A stretch of 64,000 nt of DNA, taken from Isoperla grammatica. Its lineage: Eukaryota; Arthropoda; Insecta; Plecoptera; Perlodidae. The notes beneath the pieces were generated by a model, which had not been told where the DNA came from, did no database searches, and saw only the letters and a program-made list of their open reading frames with translations. Both the position numbers and the translations under genes were made by a program. Where the stretch lies: NCBI GenBank assembly GCA_945910005.1, contig OX246745.1, positions 36,419,670-36,483,669 on the forward strand, read 5' to 3'. Shown here in pieces: positions 43,101 to 58,100 of the stretch (position 1 is the first letter of the stretch; the number at the start of each line of letters is the position of its first letter).

Positions 43101-46100
43101 ACTGTGCTAACAATGTGAACAGACTCCTCGCGTTCTATCACGCATGTGTATAAAGGCGCTCACTGTGCTAACAATGTGAATAGACTCCTCGCGTTCTATC
43201 ACGCATGTGTATAAAGGCGCTCACTGTGCTAACAATGTGAATAGACTCCTCGCGTTCTATCACGCATGTGTATAAAGGCGCTCACTGTGCTAACAATGTG
43301 AATAGACTCCTCGCGTTCTATCACGCATGTGTATAAAGGCCCCACTGTGCTAACAATGTGAATAGACTCCTCGCGTTCTATCACGCATGTGTATAAAGGC
43401 GCTCACTGTGCTAACAATGTGAATAGACTCCTCGCGTTCTATCACGCATGTGTATAAAGGCGCTCACTGTGCTAACAATGTGAATTGACTCCTCGCGTTC
43501 TATCACGCATGTGTATAAAGGCGCTCACTGTGCTAACAATGTGAATAGACTCCTCGCGTTCTATCACGCATGTGTATAAAGGCGCTCACTGTGCTAACAA
43601 TGTGAATAGACTCCTCGCGTTCTATCACGCATGTGTATAAAGGCGCTCACTGTGCTAACAATGTGAATAGACTCCTCGCGTTCTATCACGCATGTGTATA
43701 AAGGCCCCACTGTGCTAACAATGTGAATAGACTCCTCGCGTTCTATCACGCATGTGTATAAAGGCGCTCACTGTGCTAACAATGTGAATAGACTCCTCGC
43801 GTTCTATCACGCATGTGTATAAAGGCCCCACTGTGCTAACAATGTGAATAGACTCCTCGCGTTCTATCACGCATGTGTATAAAGGCGTCCACTGTGCTAA
43901 CAATGTGAATAGACTCCTCGCGTTCTATCACGCATGTGAATAAAGGCGCTCACTGTGCTAACAATGTGAATAGACTCCTCGCGTTCTATCACGCATGTGT
44001 ATAAAGGCGCTCACTGTGCTAACAATGTGAATAGACTCCTCGCGTTCTATCACGCATGTGTATAAAGGCGTCCACTGTGCTAACAATGTGAATAGACTCC
44101 TCGCGTTCTATCACGCATGTGTATAAAGGCGCTCACTGTGCTAACAATGTGAATAGACTCCTCGCGTTCTATCACGCATGTGTATAAAGGCGCTCACTGT
44201 GCTAACAATGTGAATAGACTCCTCGCGTTCTATCACGCATGTGTATAAAGGCCCCACTGTGCTAACAATGTGAATAGACTCCTCGCGTTCTATCACGCAT
44301 GTGTATAAAGGCGCTCACTGTGCTAACAATGTGAATAGACTCCTCGCGTTCTATCACGCATGTGTATAAAGGCGCTCACTGTGCTAACAATGTGAATAGA
44401 CTCCTCGCGTTCTATCACGCATGTGTATAAAGGCGCTCACTGTGCTAACAATGTGAATAGACTCCTCGCGTTCTATCACGCATGTGTATAAAGGCGTCCA
44501 CTGTGCTAACAATGTGAATAGACTCCTCGCGTTCTATCACGCATGTGTATAAAGGCGCTCACTGTGCTAACAATGTGAATAGACTCCTCGCGTTCTATCA
44601 CGCATGTGTATAAAGGCGCTCACTGTGCTAACAATGTGAATAGACTCCTCGCGTTCTATCACGCATGTGTATAAAGGCGTCCACTGTGCTAACAATGTGA
44701 ATAGACTCCTCGCGTTCTATCACGCATGTGTATAATGGCGCTCACTGTGCTAACAATGTGAATAGACTCCTCGCGTTCTATCACGCATGTGTATAAAGGC
44801 GTCCACTGTGCTAACAATGTGAACAGACTCCTCGCGTTCTATCACGCATGTGTATAAAGGCGCTCACTGTGCTAACAAATTGAATAGACTCCTCGCGTTC
44901 TATCACGCATGTGTATAAAGGCCCCACTGTGCTAACAATGTGAATAGACTCCTCGCGTTCTATCACGCATGTGTATAAAGGCGCTCACTGTGCTAACAAT
45001 GTGAATAGACTCCTCGCGTTCTATCACGCATGTGTATAAAGGCGTCCACTGTGCTAACAATGTGAATAGACTCCTCGCGTTCTATCACGCATGTGTATAA
45101 AGGCGCTCACTGTGCTAACAATGTGAATAGACTCCTCGCGTTCTATCACGCATGTGAATAAAGGCGCTGCTCACTGTGCTAACAATGTGAATAGACTCCT
45201 CGCGTTCTATCACGCATGTGTATAAAGGCGTCCACTGTGCTAACAATGTGAATAGACTCCTCGCGTTCTATCACGCATGTGTATAAAGGCGCTCACTGTG
45301 CTAACAATGTGAATAGACTCCTCGCGTTCTATCACGCATGTGTATAAAGGCGCTCACTGTGCTAACAATGTGAATTGACTCCTCGCGTTCTATCACGCAT
45401 GTGTATAAAGGCGCTCACTGTGCTAACAATGTGAATAGACTCCTCGCGTTCTATCACGCATGTGTATAAAGGCGCTCACTGTGCTAACAATGTGAATAGA
45501 CTCCTCGCGTTCTATCACGCATGTGTATAAAGGCGCTCACTGTGCTAACAATGTGAATAGACTCCTCGCGTTCTATCACGCATGTGTATAAAGGCCCCAC
45601 TGTGCTAACAATGTGAATAGACTCCTCGCGTTCTATCACGCATGTGTATAAAGGCGCTCACTGTGCTAACAATGTGAATAGACTCCTCGCGTTCTATCAC
45701 GCATGTGTATAAAGGCCCCACTGTGCTAACAATGTGAATAGACTCCTCGCGTTCTATCACGCATGTGTATAAAGGCGTCCACTGTGCTAACAATGTGAAT
45801 AGACTCCTCGCGTTCTATCACGCATGTGAATAAAGGCGCTCACTGTGCTAACAATGTGAATAGACTCCTCGCGTTCTATCACGCATGTGTATAAAGGCGC
45901 TCACTGTGCTAACAATGTGAATAGACTCCTCGCGTTCTATCACGCATGTGTATAAAGGCGTCCACTGTGCTAACAATGTGAATAGACTCCTCGCGTTCTA
46001 TCACGCATGTGTATAAAGGCGCTCACTGTGCTAACAATGTGAATAGACTCCTCGCGTTCTATCACGCATGTGTATAAAGGCGCTCACTGTGCTAACAATG

Positions 46101-49100
46101 TGAATAGACTCCTCGCGTTCTATCACGCATGTGTATAAAGGCCCCACTGTGCTAACAATGTGAATAGACTCCTCGCGTTCTATCACGCATGTGTATAAAG
46201 GCGCTCACTGTGCTAACAATGTGAATAGACTCCTCGCGTTCTATCACGCATGTGTATAAAGGCGCTCACTGTGCTAACAATGTGAATAGACTCCTCGCGT
46301 TCTATCACGCATGTGTATAAAGGCGCTCACTGTGCTAACAATGTGAATAGACTCCTCGCGTTCTATCACGCATGTGTATAAAGGCGTCCACTGTGCTAAC
46401 AATGTGAATAGACTCCTCGCGTTCTATCACGCATGTGTATAAAGGCGCTCACTGTGCTAACAATGTGAATAGACTCCTCGCGTTCTATCACGCATGTGTA
46501 TAAAGGCGCTCACTGTGCTAACAATGTGAATAGACTCCTCGCGTTCTATCACGCATGTGTATAAAGGCGTCCACTGTGCTAACAATGTGAATAGACTCCT
46601 CGCGTTCTATCACGCATGTGTATAATGGCGCTCACTGTGCTAACAATGTGAATAGACTCCTCGCGTTCTATCACGCATGTGTATAAAGGCGTCCACTGTG
46701 CTAACAATGTGAACAGACTCCTCGCGTTCTATCACGCATGTGTATAAAGGCGCTCACTGTGCTAACAAATTGAATAGACTCCTCGCGTTCTATCACGCAT
46801 GTGTATAAAGGCCCCACTGTGCTAACAATGTGAATAGACTCCTCGCGTTCTATCACGCATGTGTATAAAGGCGCTCACTGTGCTAACAATGTGAATAGAC
46901 TCCTCGCGTTCTATCACGCATGTGTATAAAGGCGTCCACTGTGCTAACAATGTGAATAGACTCCTCGCGTTCTATCACGCATGTGTATAAAGGCGCTCAC
47001 TGTGCTAACAATGTGAATAGACTCCTCGCGTTCTATCACGCATGTGAATAAAGGCGCTGCTCACTGTGCTAACAATGTGAATAGACTCCTCGCGTTCTAT
47101 CACGCATGTGTATAAAGGCGTCCACTGTGCTAACAATGTGAATAGACTCCTCGCGTTCTATCACGCATGTGTATAAAGGCGTCCACTGTGCTAACAATGT
47201 GAATAGACTCCTCGCGTTCTATCACGCATGTGTATAAAGGCGTCCACTGTGCTAACAATGTGAACAGACTCCTCGCGTTCTATCACGCATGTGTATAAAG
47301 GCGCTCACTGTGCTAACAATGTGAATAGACTCCTCGCGTTCTATCACGCATGTGTATAAAGGCGTCCACTGTGCTAACAATGTGAATAGACTCCTCGCGT
47401 TCTATCACGCATGTGTATAAAGGCGTCCACTGTGCTAACAATGTGAATAGACTCCTCGCGTTCTATCACGCATGTGTATAAAGGCGTCCACTGTGCTAAC
47501 AATGTGAATAGACTCCTCGCGTTCTATCACGCATGTGTATAAAGGCGACCACTGTGCTAACAATGTGAATAGACTCCTCGCGTTCTATCACGCATGTGTA
47601 TAAAGGCGCTCACTGTGCTAACAATGTGAATAGACTCCTCGCGTTCTATCACGCATGTGTATAATGGCGCTCACTGTGCTAACAATGTGAATAGACTCCT
47701 CGCGTTCTATCACGCATGTGTATAAAGGCGCTGCTCACTGTGCTTACAATGTGAATAGACTCCTCGCGTTCTATCACGCATGTGTATAAAGGCGCTGCTC
47801 ACTGTGCTAACAATGTGAATAGACTCCTCGCGTTCTATCACGCATGTGTATAAAGGCGCTCACTGTGCTAACAATGTGAATAGACTCCTCGCGTTCTATC
47901 ACGCATGTGTATAAAGGCGCTGCTCACTGTGCTAACAATGTGAATAGACTCCTCGCGTTCTATCACGCATGTGTATAAAGGCGTCCACTGTGCTTACAAT
48001 GTGAATAGACTCCTCGCGTTCTATCACGCATGTGTATAAAGGCGCTCACTGTGCTAACAATGTGAATAGACTCCTCGCGTTCTATCACGCATGTGTATAA
48101 AGGCGTCCACTGTGCTAACAATGTGAATAGACTCCTCGCGTTCTATCACGCATGTGTATAAAGGCGCTCACTGTGCTAACAATGTGAATAGACTCCTCGC
48201 GTTCTATCACGCATGTGTATAAAGGCGCTCACTGTGCTAACAATGTGAATAGACTCCTCGCGTTCTATCACGCATGTGTATAAAGGCGTCCACTGTGCTA
48301 ACAATGTGAATAGACTCCTCGCGTTCTATCACGCATGTGTATAAAGGCGCTCACTGTGCTAACAATGTGAATAGACTCCTCGCGTTCTATCACGCATGTG
48401 TATAAAGGCGCTCACTGTGCAAACAATGTGAATAGACTCCTCGCGTTCTATCACGCATGTGTATAAAGGCCCCACTGTGCTAACAATGTGAATAGACTCC
48501 TCGCGTTCTATCACGCATGTGTATAAAGGCGCTCACTGTGCTAACAATGTGAATAGACTCCTCGCGTTCTATCACGCATGTGTATAAAGGCGCTCACTGT
48601 GCTAACAATGTGAATAGACTCCTCGCGTTCTATCACGCATGTGTATAAAGGCCCCACTGTGCTAACAATGTGAATAGACTCCTCGCGTTCTATCACGCAT
48701 GTGTATAAAGGCGCTCACTGTGCTAACAATGTGAATAGACTCCTCGCGTTCTATCACGCATGTGTATAAAGGCGTCCACTGTGCTAACAATGTGAATAGA
48801 CTCCTCGCGTTCTATCACGCATGTGTATAAAGGCGCTCACTGTGCTAACAATGTGAATAGACTCCTCGCTTTCTATCACGCATGTGTATAAAGGCGCTCA
48901 CTGTGCTAACAATGTGAATAGACTCCTCGCGTTCTATCACGCATGTGTATAAAGGCGTCCACTGTGCTAACAATGTGAATAGACTCCTCGCGTTCTATCA
49001 CGCATGTGTATAAAGGCGCTCACTGTGCTAACAATGTGAATAGACTCCTCGCGTTCTATCACGCATGTGTATAAAGGCGTCCACTGTGCTAACAATGTGA

Positions 49101-52100
49101 ATAGACTCCTCGCGTTCTATCACGCATGTGTATAAAGGCGCTCACTGTGCTAACAATGTGAATAGACTCCTCGCGTTCTATCACGCATGTGTATAAAGGC
49201 GCTCACTGTGCTAACAATGTGAATAGACTCCTCGCGTTCTATCACGCATGTGTATAAAGGCGCTCACTGTGCTAACAATGTGAATAGACTCCTCGCGTTC
49301 TATCACGCATGTGTATAAAGGCGTCCACTGTGCTAACAATGTGAATAGACTCCTCGCGTTCTATCACGCATGTGTATAAAGGCGCTCACTGTGCTAACAA
49401 TGTGAATAGACTCCTCGCGTTCTATCACGCATGTGTATAAAGGCGCACACTGTGCTAACAATGTGAATAGACTCCTCGCGTTCTATCACGCATGTGTATA
49501 AAGGCGCTCACTGTGCTAACAATGTGAATAGACTCCTCGCGTTCTATCACGCATGTGTATAAAGGCGCTCACTGTGCTAACAATGTGAATAGACTCCTCG
49601 CGTTCTATCACGCATGTGTATAAAGGCGCTCACTGTGCTAACAATGTGAATAGACTCCTCGCGTTCTATCACGCATGTGTATAAAGGCGCTCACTGTGCT
49701 AACAATGTGAATAGACTCCTCGCGTTCTATCACGCATGTGTATAAAGGCGTCCACTGTGCTAACAATGTGAATAGACTCCTCGCGTTCTATCACGCATGT
49801 GTATAAAGGCGCTCACTGTGCTAACAATGTGAATAGACTCCTCGCGTTCTATCACGCATGTGTATAAAGGCCCCACTGTGCTAACAATGTGAATAGACTC
49901 CTCGCGTTCTATCACGCATGTGTATAAAGGCGCTCACTGTGCTAACAATGTGAATAGACTCCTCGCGTTCTATCACGCATGTGTATAAAGGCGCTCACTG
50001 TGCTAACAATGTGAATAGACTCCTCGCGTTCTATCACGCATGTGTATAAAGGCGCTCACTGTGCTAACAATGTGAATAGACTCCTCGCGTTCTATCACGC
50101 ATGTGTATAAAGGCGTCCACTGTGCTAACAATGTGAATAGACTCCTCGCGTTCTATCACGCATGTGTATAAAGGCGCTCACTGTGCTAACAATGTGAATA
50201 GACTCCTCGCGTTCTATCACGCATGTGTATAAAGGCGCTCACTGTGCTAACAATGTGAATAGACTCCTCGCGTTCTATCACGCATGTGTATAAAGGCGCT
50301 CACTGTGCTAACAATGTGAATAGACTCCTCGCGTTCTATCACGCATGTGTATAAAGGTGCTCACTGTGCTAACAATGTGAATAGACTCCTCGCGTTCTAT
50401 CACGCATGTGTATAAAGGCGCTCACTGTGCTAACAATGTGAATAGACTCCTCGCGTTCTATCACGCATGTGTATAAAGGCCCCACTGTGCTAACAATGTG
50501 AATAGACTCCTCGCGTTCTATCACGCATGTGTATAAAGGCGTCCACTGTGCTAACAATGTGAATAGACTCCTCGCGTTCTATCACGCATGTGTATAAAGG
50601 CGCTCACTGTGCTAACAATGTGAATAGACTCCTCGCGTTCTATCACGCATGTGTATAAAGGCGCTCACTGTGCTAACAATGTGAATAGACTCCTCGCGTT
50701 CTATCACGCATGTGTATAAAGGCGCTCACTGTGCTAACAATGTGAATAGACTCCTCGCGTTCTATCACGCATGTGTATAAAGGCCCCACTGTGCTAACAA
50801 TGTGAATAGACTCCTCGCGTTCTATCACGCATGTGTATAAAGGCGCTCACTGTGCTAACAATGTGAATAGACTCCTCGCGTTCTATCACGCATGTGTATA
50901 AAGGCGTCCACTGTGCTAACAATGTGAATAGACTCCTCGCGTTCTATCACGCATGTGTATAAAGGCGTCCACTGTGCTAACAATGTGAACAGACTCCTCG
51001 CGTTCTATCACGCATGTGTATAAAGGCGCTCACTGTGCTAACAATGTGAATAGACTCCTCGCGTTCTATCACGCATGTGTATAAAGGCGTCCACTGTGCT
51101 AACAATGTGAATAGACTCCTCGCGTTCTATCACGCATGTGTATAATGGCGCTCACTGTGCTAACAATGTGAATAGACTCCTCGCGTTCTATCACGCATGT
51201 GTATAAAGGCGCTGCTCACTGTGCTAACAATGTGAATAGACTCCTCGCGTTCTATCACGCATGTGTATAAAGGCGCTCACTGTGCTAACAATGTGAATAG
51301 ACTCCTCGCGTTCTATCACGCATGTGTATAAAGGCGTCCACTGTGCTAACAATGTGAGTAGACTCCTCGCGTTCTATCACGCATGTGTATAATGGCGCTC
51401 ACTGTGCTAACAATGTGAATAGACTCCTCGCGTTCTATCACGCATGTGTATAAAGGCGTCCACTGTGCTAACAATGTGAACAGACTCCTCGCGTTCTATC
51501 ACGCATGTGTATAAAGGCGCTCACTGTGCTAACAATGTGAATAGACTCCTCGCGTTCTATCACGCATGTGTATAAAGGCGCTCACTGTGCTAACAATGTG
51601 AATAGACTCCTCGCGTTCTATCACGCATGTGTATAAAGGCGCTCACTGTGCTAACAATGTGAATAGACTCCTCGCGTTCTATCACGCATGTGTATAAAGG
51701 CCCCACTGTGCTAACAATGTGAATAGACTCCTCGCGTTCTATCACGCATGTGTATAAAGGCGCTCACTGTGCTAACAATGTGAATAGACTCCTCGCGTTC
51801 TATCACGCATGTGTATAAAGGCGCTCACTGTGCTAACAATGTGAATTGACTCCTCGCGTTCTATCACGCATGTGTATAAAGGCGCTCACTGTGCTAACAA
51901 TGTGAATAGACTCCTCGCGTTCTATCACGCATGTGTATAAAGGCGCTCACTGTGCTAACAATGTGAATAGACTCCTCGCGTTCTATCACGCATGTGTATA
52001 AAGGCGCTCACTGTGCTAACAATGTGAATAGACTCCTCGCGTTCTATCACGCATGTGTATAAAGGCCCCACTGTGCTAACAATGTGAATAGACTCCTCGC

Positions 52101-55100
52101 GTTCTATCACGCATGTGTATAAAGGCGCTCACTGTGCTAACAATGTGAATAGACTCCTCGCGTTCTATCACGCATGTGTATAAAGGCCCCACTGTGCTAA
52201 CAATGTGAATAGACTCCTCGCGTTCTATCACGCATGTGTATAAAGGCGTCCACTGTGCTAACAATGTGAATAGACTCCTCGCGTTCTATCACGCATGTGA
52301 ATAAAGGCGCTCACTGTGCTAACAATGTGAATAGACTCCTCGCGTTCTATCACGCATGTGTATAAAGGCGCTCACTGTGCTAACAATGTGAATAGACTCC
52401 TCGCGTTCTATCACGCATGTGTATAAAGGCGTCCACTGTGCTAACAATGTGAATAGACTCCTCGCGTTCTATCACGCATGTGTATAAAGGCGCTCACTGT
52501 GCTAACAATGTGAATAGACTCCTCGCGTTCTATCACGCATGTGTATAAAGGCGCTCACTGTGCTAACAATGTGAATAGACTCCTCGCGTTCTATCACGCA
52601 TGTGTATAAAGGCCCCACTGTGCTAACAATGTGAATAGACTCCTCGCGTTCTATCACGCATGTGTATAAAGGCGCTCACTGTGCTAACAATGTGAATAGA
52701 CTCCTCGCGTTCTATCACGCATGTGTATAAAGGCGCTCACTGTGCTAACAATGTGAATAGACTCCTCGCGTTCTATCACGCATGTGTATAAAGGCGCTCA
52801 CTGTGCTAACAATGTGAATAGACTCCTCGCGTTCTATCACGCATGTGTATAAAGGCGTACACTGTGCTAACAATGTGAATAGACTCCTCGCGTTCTATCA
52901 CGCATGTGTATAAAGGCGCTCACTGTGCTAACAATGTGAATAGACTCCTCGCGTTCTATCACGCATGTGTATAAAGGCGCTCACTGTGCTAACAATGTGA
53001 ATAGACTCCTCGCGTTCTATCACGCATGTGTATAAAGGCGTCCACTGTGCTAACAATGTGAATAGACTCCTCGCGTTCTATCACGCATGTGTATAATGGC
53101 GCTCACTGTGCTAACAATGTGAATAGACTCCTCGCGTTCTATCACGCATGTGTATAAAGGCGTCCACTGTGCTAACAATGTGAACAGACTCCTCGCGTTC
53201 TATCACGCATGTGTATAAAGGCGCTCACTGTGCTAACAAATTGAATAGACTCCTCGCGTTCTATCACGCATGTGTATAAAGGCCCCACTGTGCTAACAAT
53301 GTGAATAGACTCCTCGCGTTCTATCACGCATGTGTATAAAGGCGCTCACTGTGCTAACAATGTGAATAGACTCCTCGCGTTCTATCACGCATGTGTATAA
53401 AGGCGCTCACTGTGCTAACAATGTGAATAGACTCCTCGCGTTCTATCACGCATGTGTATAAAGGCGTCCACTGTGCTAACAATGTGAATAGACTCCTCGC
53501 GTTCTATCACGCATGTGTATAAAGGCGCTCACTGTGCTAACAATGTGAATAGACTCCTCGCGTTCTATCACGCATGTGTATAAAGGCGCTCACTGTGCTA
53601 ACAATGTGAATAGACTCCTCGCGTTCTATCACGCATGTGTATAAAGGCGCTCACTGTGCTAACAATGTGAATAGACTCCTCGCGTTCTATCACGCATGTG
53701 TATAAAGGCCCCACTGTGCTAACAATGTGAATAGACTCCTCGCGTTCTATCACGCATGTGTATAAAGGCGCTCACTGTGCTAACAATGTGAATAGACTCC
53801 TCGCGTTCTATCACGCATGTGTATAAAGGCGCTCACTGTGCTAACAATGTGAATAGACTCCTCGCGTTCTATCACGCATGTGTATAAAGGCGCTCACTGT
53901 GCTAACAATGTGAATAGACTCCTCGCGTTCTATCACGCATGTGTATAAAGGCGTCCACTGTGCTAACAATGTAAATAGACTCCTCGCGTTCTATCACGCA
54001 TGTGTATAAAGGCGCTCACTGTGCTAACAATGTGAATAGACTCCTCGCGTTCTATCACGCATGTGTATAAAGGCGCTCACTGTGCTAACAATGTGAATAG
54101 ACTCCTCGCGTTCTATCACGCATGTGTATAAAGGCGTCCACTGTGCTAACAATGTGAATAGACTCCTCGCGTTCTATCACGCATGTGTATAATGGCGCTC
54201 ACTGTGCTAACAATGTGAATAGACTCCTCGCGTTCTATCACGCATGTGTATAAAGGCGTCCACTGTGCTAACAATGTGAACAGACTCCTCGCGTTCTATC
54301 ACGCATGTGTATAAAGGCGCTCACTGTGCTAACAAATTGAATAGACTCCTCGCGTTCTATCACGCATGTGTATAAAGGCCCCACTGTGCTAACAATGTGA
54401 ATAGACTCCTCGCGTTCTATCACGCATGTGTATAAAGGCGCTCACTGTGCTAACAATGTGAATAGACTCCTCGCGTTCTATCACGCATGTGTATAAAGGC
54501 GCTCACTGTGCTAACAATGTGAATAGACTCCTCGCGTTCTATCACGCATGTGTATAAAGGCGTCCACTGTGCTAACAATGTGAATAGACTCCTCGCGTTC
54601 TATCACGCATGTGTATAAAGGCGCTCACTGTGCTAACAATGTGAATAGACTCCTCGCGTTCTATCACGCATGTGAATAAAGGCGCTGCTCACTGTGCTAA
54701 CAATGTGAATAGACTCCTCGCGTTCTATCACGCATGTGTATAAAGGCGTCCACTGTGCTAACAATGTGAATAGACTCCTCGCGTTCTATCACGCATGTGT
54801 ATAAAGGCGTCCACTGTGCTAACAATGTGAATAGACTCCTCGCGTTCTATCACGCATGTGTATAAAGGCGTCCACTGTGCTAACAATGTGAACAGACTCC
54901 TCGCGTTCTATCACGCATGTCTATAAAGTCGCTCACTGTGCTAACAATGTGAATAGACTCCTCGCGTTCTATCACGCATGTGTATAAAGGCGTCCACTGT
55001 GCTAACAATGTGAATAGACTCCTCGCGTTCTATCACGCATGTGTATAAAGGCGTCCACTGTGCTAACAATGTGAATAGACTCCTCGCGTTCTATCACGCA

Positions 55101-58100
55101 TGTGTATAAAGGCGTCCACTGTGCTAACAATGTGAATAGACTCCTCGCGTTCTATCACGCATGTGTATAAAGGCGACCACTGTGCTAACAATGTGAATAG
55201 ACTCCTCGCGTTCTATCACGCATGTGTATAAAGGCGCTCACTGTGCTAACAATGTGAATAGACTCCTCGCGTTCTATCACGCATGTGTATAATGGCGCTC
55301 ACTGTGCTAACAATGTGAATAGACTCCTCGCGTTCTATCACGCATGTGTATAAAGGCGCTGCTCACTGTGCTAACAATGTGAATAGACTCCTCGCGTTCT
55401 ATCACGCATGTGTATAAAGGCGCTGCTCACTGTGCTAACAATGTGAATAGACTCCTCGCGTTCTATCACGCATGTGTATAAAGGCGCTCACTGTGCTAAC
55501 AATGTGAATAGACTCCTCGCGTTCTATCACGCATGTGTATAAAGGCGCTGCTCACTGTGCTAACAATGTGAATAGACTCCTCGCGTTCTATCACGCATGT
55601 GTATAAAGGCGTCCACTGTGCTAACAATGTGAATAGACTCCTCGCGTTCTATCACGCATGTGTATAAAGGCGCTCACTGTGCTAACAATGTGAATAGACT
55701 CCTCGCGTTCTATCACGCATGTGTATAAAGGCGTCCACTGTGCTAACAATGTGAATAGACTCCTCGCGTTCTATCACGCATGTGTATAAAGGCGCTCACT
55801 GTGCTAACAATGTGAATAGACTCCTCGCGTTCTATCACGCATGTGTATAAAGGCGCTCACTGTGCTAACAATGTGAATAGACTCCTCGCGTTCTATCACG
55901 CATGTGTATAAAGGCGTCCACTGTGCTAACAATGTGAATAGACTCCTCGCGTTCTATCACGCATGTGTATAAAGGCGCTCACTGTGCTAACAATGTGAAT
56001 AGACTCCTCGCGTTCTATCACGCATGTGTATAAAGGCGCTCACTGTGCTAACAATGTGAATAGACTCCTCGCGTTCTATCACGCATGTGTATAAAGGCCC
56101 CACTGTGCTAACAATGTGAATAGACTCCTCGCGTTCTATCACGCATGTGTATAAAGGCGCTCACTGTGCTAACAATGTGAATAGACTCCTCGCGTTCTAT
56201 CACGCATGTGTATAAAGGCGCTCACTGTGCTAACAATGTGAATAGACTCCTCGCGTTCTATCCCGCATGTGTATAAAGGCCCCACTGTGCTAACAATGTG
56301 AATAGACTCCTCGCGTTCTATCACGCATGTGTATAAAGGCGCTCACTGTGCTAACAATGTGAATAGACTCCTCGCGTTCTATCACGCATGTGTATAAAGG
56401 CGTCCACTGTGCTAACAATGTGAATAGACTCCTCGCGTTCTATCACGCATGTGTATAAAGGCGTCCACTGTGCTAACAATGTGAATAGACTCCTCGCGTT
56501 CTATCACGCATGTGTATAAAGGCGCTCACTGTGCTAACAATGTGAATAGACTCCTCGCGTTCTATCACGCATGTGTATAAAGGCGCTCACTGTGCTAACA
56601 ATGTGAATAGACTCCTCGCGTTCTATCACGCATGTGTATAAAGGCGCTCACTGTGCTAACAATGTGAATAGACTCCTCGCGTTCTATCACGCATGTGTAT
56701 AAAGGCGCTCACTGTGCTAACAATGTGAATAGACTCCTCGCGTTCTATCACGCATGTGTATAAAGGCGCTCACTGTGCTAACAATGTGAATACACTCCTC
56801 GCGTTCTATCACGCATGTGTATAAAGGCGCTCACTGTGCTAACAATGTGAATAGACTCCTCGCGTTCTATCACGCATGTGTATAAAGGCGTCCACTGTGC
56901 TAACAATGTGAATAGACTCCTCGCGTTCTATCACGCATGTGTATAAAGGCGCTCACTGTGCTAACAATGTGAATAGACTCCTCGCGTTCTATCACGCATG
57001 TGTATTAAGGCGCTCACTGTGCTAACAATGTGAATAGACTCCTCGCGTTCTATCACGCATGTGTATAAAGGCGTCCACTGTGCTAACAATGTGAATAGAC
57101 TCCTCGCGTTCTATCACGCATGTGTATAAAGGCGCTCACTGTGCTAACAATGTGAATAGACTCCTCGCGTTCTATCACGCATGTGTATAAAGGCGTCCAC
57201 TGTGCTAACAATGTGAATAGACTCCTCGCGTTCTATCACGCATGTGTATAAAGGCCCCACTGTGCTAACAATGTGAATAGACTCCTCGCGTTCTATCACG
57301 CATGTGTATAAAGGCGCTCACTGTGCTAACAATGTGAATAGACTCCTCGCGTTCTATCACGCATGTGTATAAAGGCGCTCACTGTGCTAACAATGTGAAT
57401 AGACTCCTCGCTTTCTATCACGCATGTGTATAAAGGCGCTCACTGTGCTAACAATGTGAATAGACTCCTCGCGTTCTATCACGCATGTGTATAAAGGCGT
57501 CCACTGTGCTAACAATGTGAATAGACTCCTCGCGTTCTATCACGCATGTGTATAAAGGCGCTCACTGTGCTAACAATGTGAATAGACTCCTCGCGTTCTA
57601 TCACGCATGTGTATAAAGGCGTCCACTGTGCTAACAATGTGAATAGACTCCTCGCGTTCTATCACGCATGTGTATAAAGGCGCTCACTGTGCTAACAATG
57701 TGAATAGACTCCTCGCGTTCTATCACGCATGTGTATAAAGGCGCTCACTGTGCTAACAATATGAATAGACTCCTCGCGTTCTATCACGCATGTGTATAAA
57801 GGCGCTCACTGTGCTAACAATGTGAATAGACTCCTCGCGTTCTATCACGCATGTGTATAAAGGCGTCCACTGTGCTAACAATGTGAATAGACTCCTCGCG
57901 TTCTATCACGCATGTGTATAAAGGCGCTCACTGTGCTAACAATGTGAATAGACTCCTCGCGTTCTATCACGCATGTGTATAAAGGCGCACACTGTGCTAA
58001 CAATGTGAATAGACTCCTCGCGTTCTATCACGCATGTGTATAAAGGCGCTCACTGTGCTAACAATGTGAATAGACTCCTCGCGTTCTATCACGCATGTGT

